Below are positions 63,572 to 64,000 of a stretch of DNA of 64,000 nucleotides, one piece after another. Numbering within the stretch: position 1 is the stretch's first letter; each line of letters starts with the position of its first letter. The DNA lies in the NCBI RefSeq assembly GCF_005281615.1, contig NZ_SZZM01000001.1:654496-718495 (forward strand), read 5' to 3'. The translations under genes and the position numbers were made by a program. The stretch is from Rhodoligotrophos defluvii. Its GTDB lineage: Bacteria; Pseudomonadota; Alphaproteobacteria; Rhizobiales; Im1. The notes under the pieces were generated by a model, which saw only the letters and a program-made list of their open reading frames with translations, had not been told where the DNA came from and made no database searches.

Positions 63572-64000
63572 CTACGCCTGCGGCTGCGGCTCGAACTCGC
63601 CGGGCGCAGTGCCCGCATCCCCACGCCGGCCGCTGCCGGCCGACGGTACCGCCGATTTCGGCGGCACGGGGTCTTCCTTGATGGAGGTGTCGCGCACCGG
63701 CGGCTTGCCGTTCAGCAAGTCCTTGATCTCCTCGCCGGTGAGGGTCTCGTATTCGAGCAGGCCGTTGGCGATCACATGCAGCTGATCGATGTTCTTCTCC
63801 AGGATGTCCTTGGCCATCCTGTAGCCTTCATCCACCAGCTTGTAGATCTCGGCATCGACGATGCGCTGGGTCTCCTCCGATAGGTTCTGGGTGCGCGCCA
63901 CCGAATGACCGAGGAACACTTCCTCCTCGTTGTCGCCATAGGCCAGCGGGCCCAGCCTCTCGCTCATCCCATATTGGGTGACCATGGCCCGCGCCATCTG
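63572..64000 (-). CDS. ftsH: ATP-dependent zinc metalloprotease FtsH, C-terminal part
   Basis: The last 142 or so residues of FtsH; the gene runs off the right edge of the window, so the AAA and HEXXH parts are not seen. ARAMVTQYGMSERLGPLAYG and the helical end of the M41 peptidase (SEETQRIVDAEIYKLVDEGY, LETLTGEEI-like YETLTGEEIKDLLNG) are typical. The tail is Pro/Gly-rich. It is followed by 198 bases and then folP on the same strand. Confidence 0.95.
   Translation of the reverse strand, partial: QMARAMVTQYGMSERLGPLAYGDNEEEVFLGHSVARTQNLSEETQRIVDAEIYKLVDEGYRMAKDILEKNIDQLHVIANGLLEYETLTGEEIKDLLNGKPPVRDTSIKEDPVPPKSAVPSAGSGRRGDAGTAPGEFEPQPQA

Overview
The window is GC-rich, tightly packed chromosomal DNA from an alphaproteobacterium, most likely a member of the Hyphomicrobiales (Rhizobiales). 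The evidence is the Omp25/Omp31-type porin-like proteins, a DUF992 protein, a serC-serA operon with an alphaproteobacterial-style leader, an RpoH of alphaproteobacterial type, a Rhizobiales-type palindromic repeat at the left edge, and the ftsH-folP-glmM order at the right edge. The genus cannot be told from this sequence. There are no rRNA genes, CRISPR arrays, or complete insertion sequences or prophages.

Layout. (1) 0.3-9.9 kb: a polyamine/putrescine-type ABC importer operon with an M29 aminopeptidase upstream, a divergent AraC-type regulator and a convergent aldehyde dehydrogenase; this looks like uptake and breakdown of small amines or peptides. (2) 10.25-16.15 kb: a cobalamin riboswitch followed by a translationally coupled vitamin B12 uptake operon (btuB, btuF, btuC, btuD) that ends in a coupled gene of unknown function. 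(3) 16.25-31.5 kb: an extracellular polysaccharide locus, with a GMC oxidoreductase, an aldo/keto reductase, an alginate-lyase-like protein, a WcaJ-type initiating transferase, a polysaccharide deacetylase, glycosyltransferases, an O-antigen ligase/polymerase, a flippase, a glycosyltransferase-acyltransferase fusion, a chain-length regulator and UDP-xylose synthase. No Wza-type exporter or tyrosine kinase is present. (4) 31.5-37.6 kb: a potassium/proton antiporter, tRNA-Glu(CTC), an rluA-family pseudouridine synthase that shares its start site with a divergent membrane protein, the heat-shock sigma factor rpoH and a tandem DUF1801 protein.

(5) 37.6-38.6 kb: a patch of visibly lower GC with two small unknown genes. 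(6) 38.9-41.5 kb: a two-gene cassette of a GNAT/C39-peptidase-like fusion and a RimK-like ATP-grasp ligase, a candidate peptide-ligation system. (7) 41.6-45.1 kb: a secreted protein of unknown function and a trimeric autotransporter adhesin. (8) 45.3-54.0 kb: housekeeping biosynthesis with RNA control: thiC behind a TPP riboswitch, purA, choline sulfatase betC, a DUF992 protein and serC-serA. (9) 54.2-58.2 kb: degraded phage-like relics flanking a pectate-lyase-like protein and a glycosyltransferase. (10) 58.2-60.6 kb: three outer-membrane beta-barrel genes in a row. (11) 60.9-64.0 kb: glmM, folP and the 3' end of ftsH, which runs off the window.

The best candidates for undescribed biology are the GNAT-C39/ATP-grasp pair, the unknown last gene of the B12 operon, and the glycosyltransferase-acyltransferase fusion inside the polysaccharide locus. 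Function calls rest on motifs read by eye; no database search was possible.
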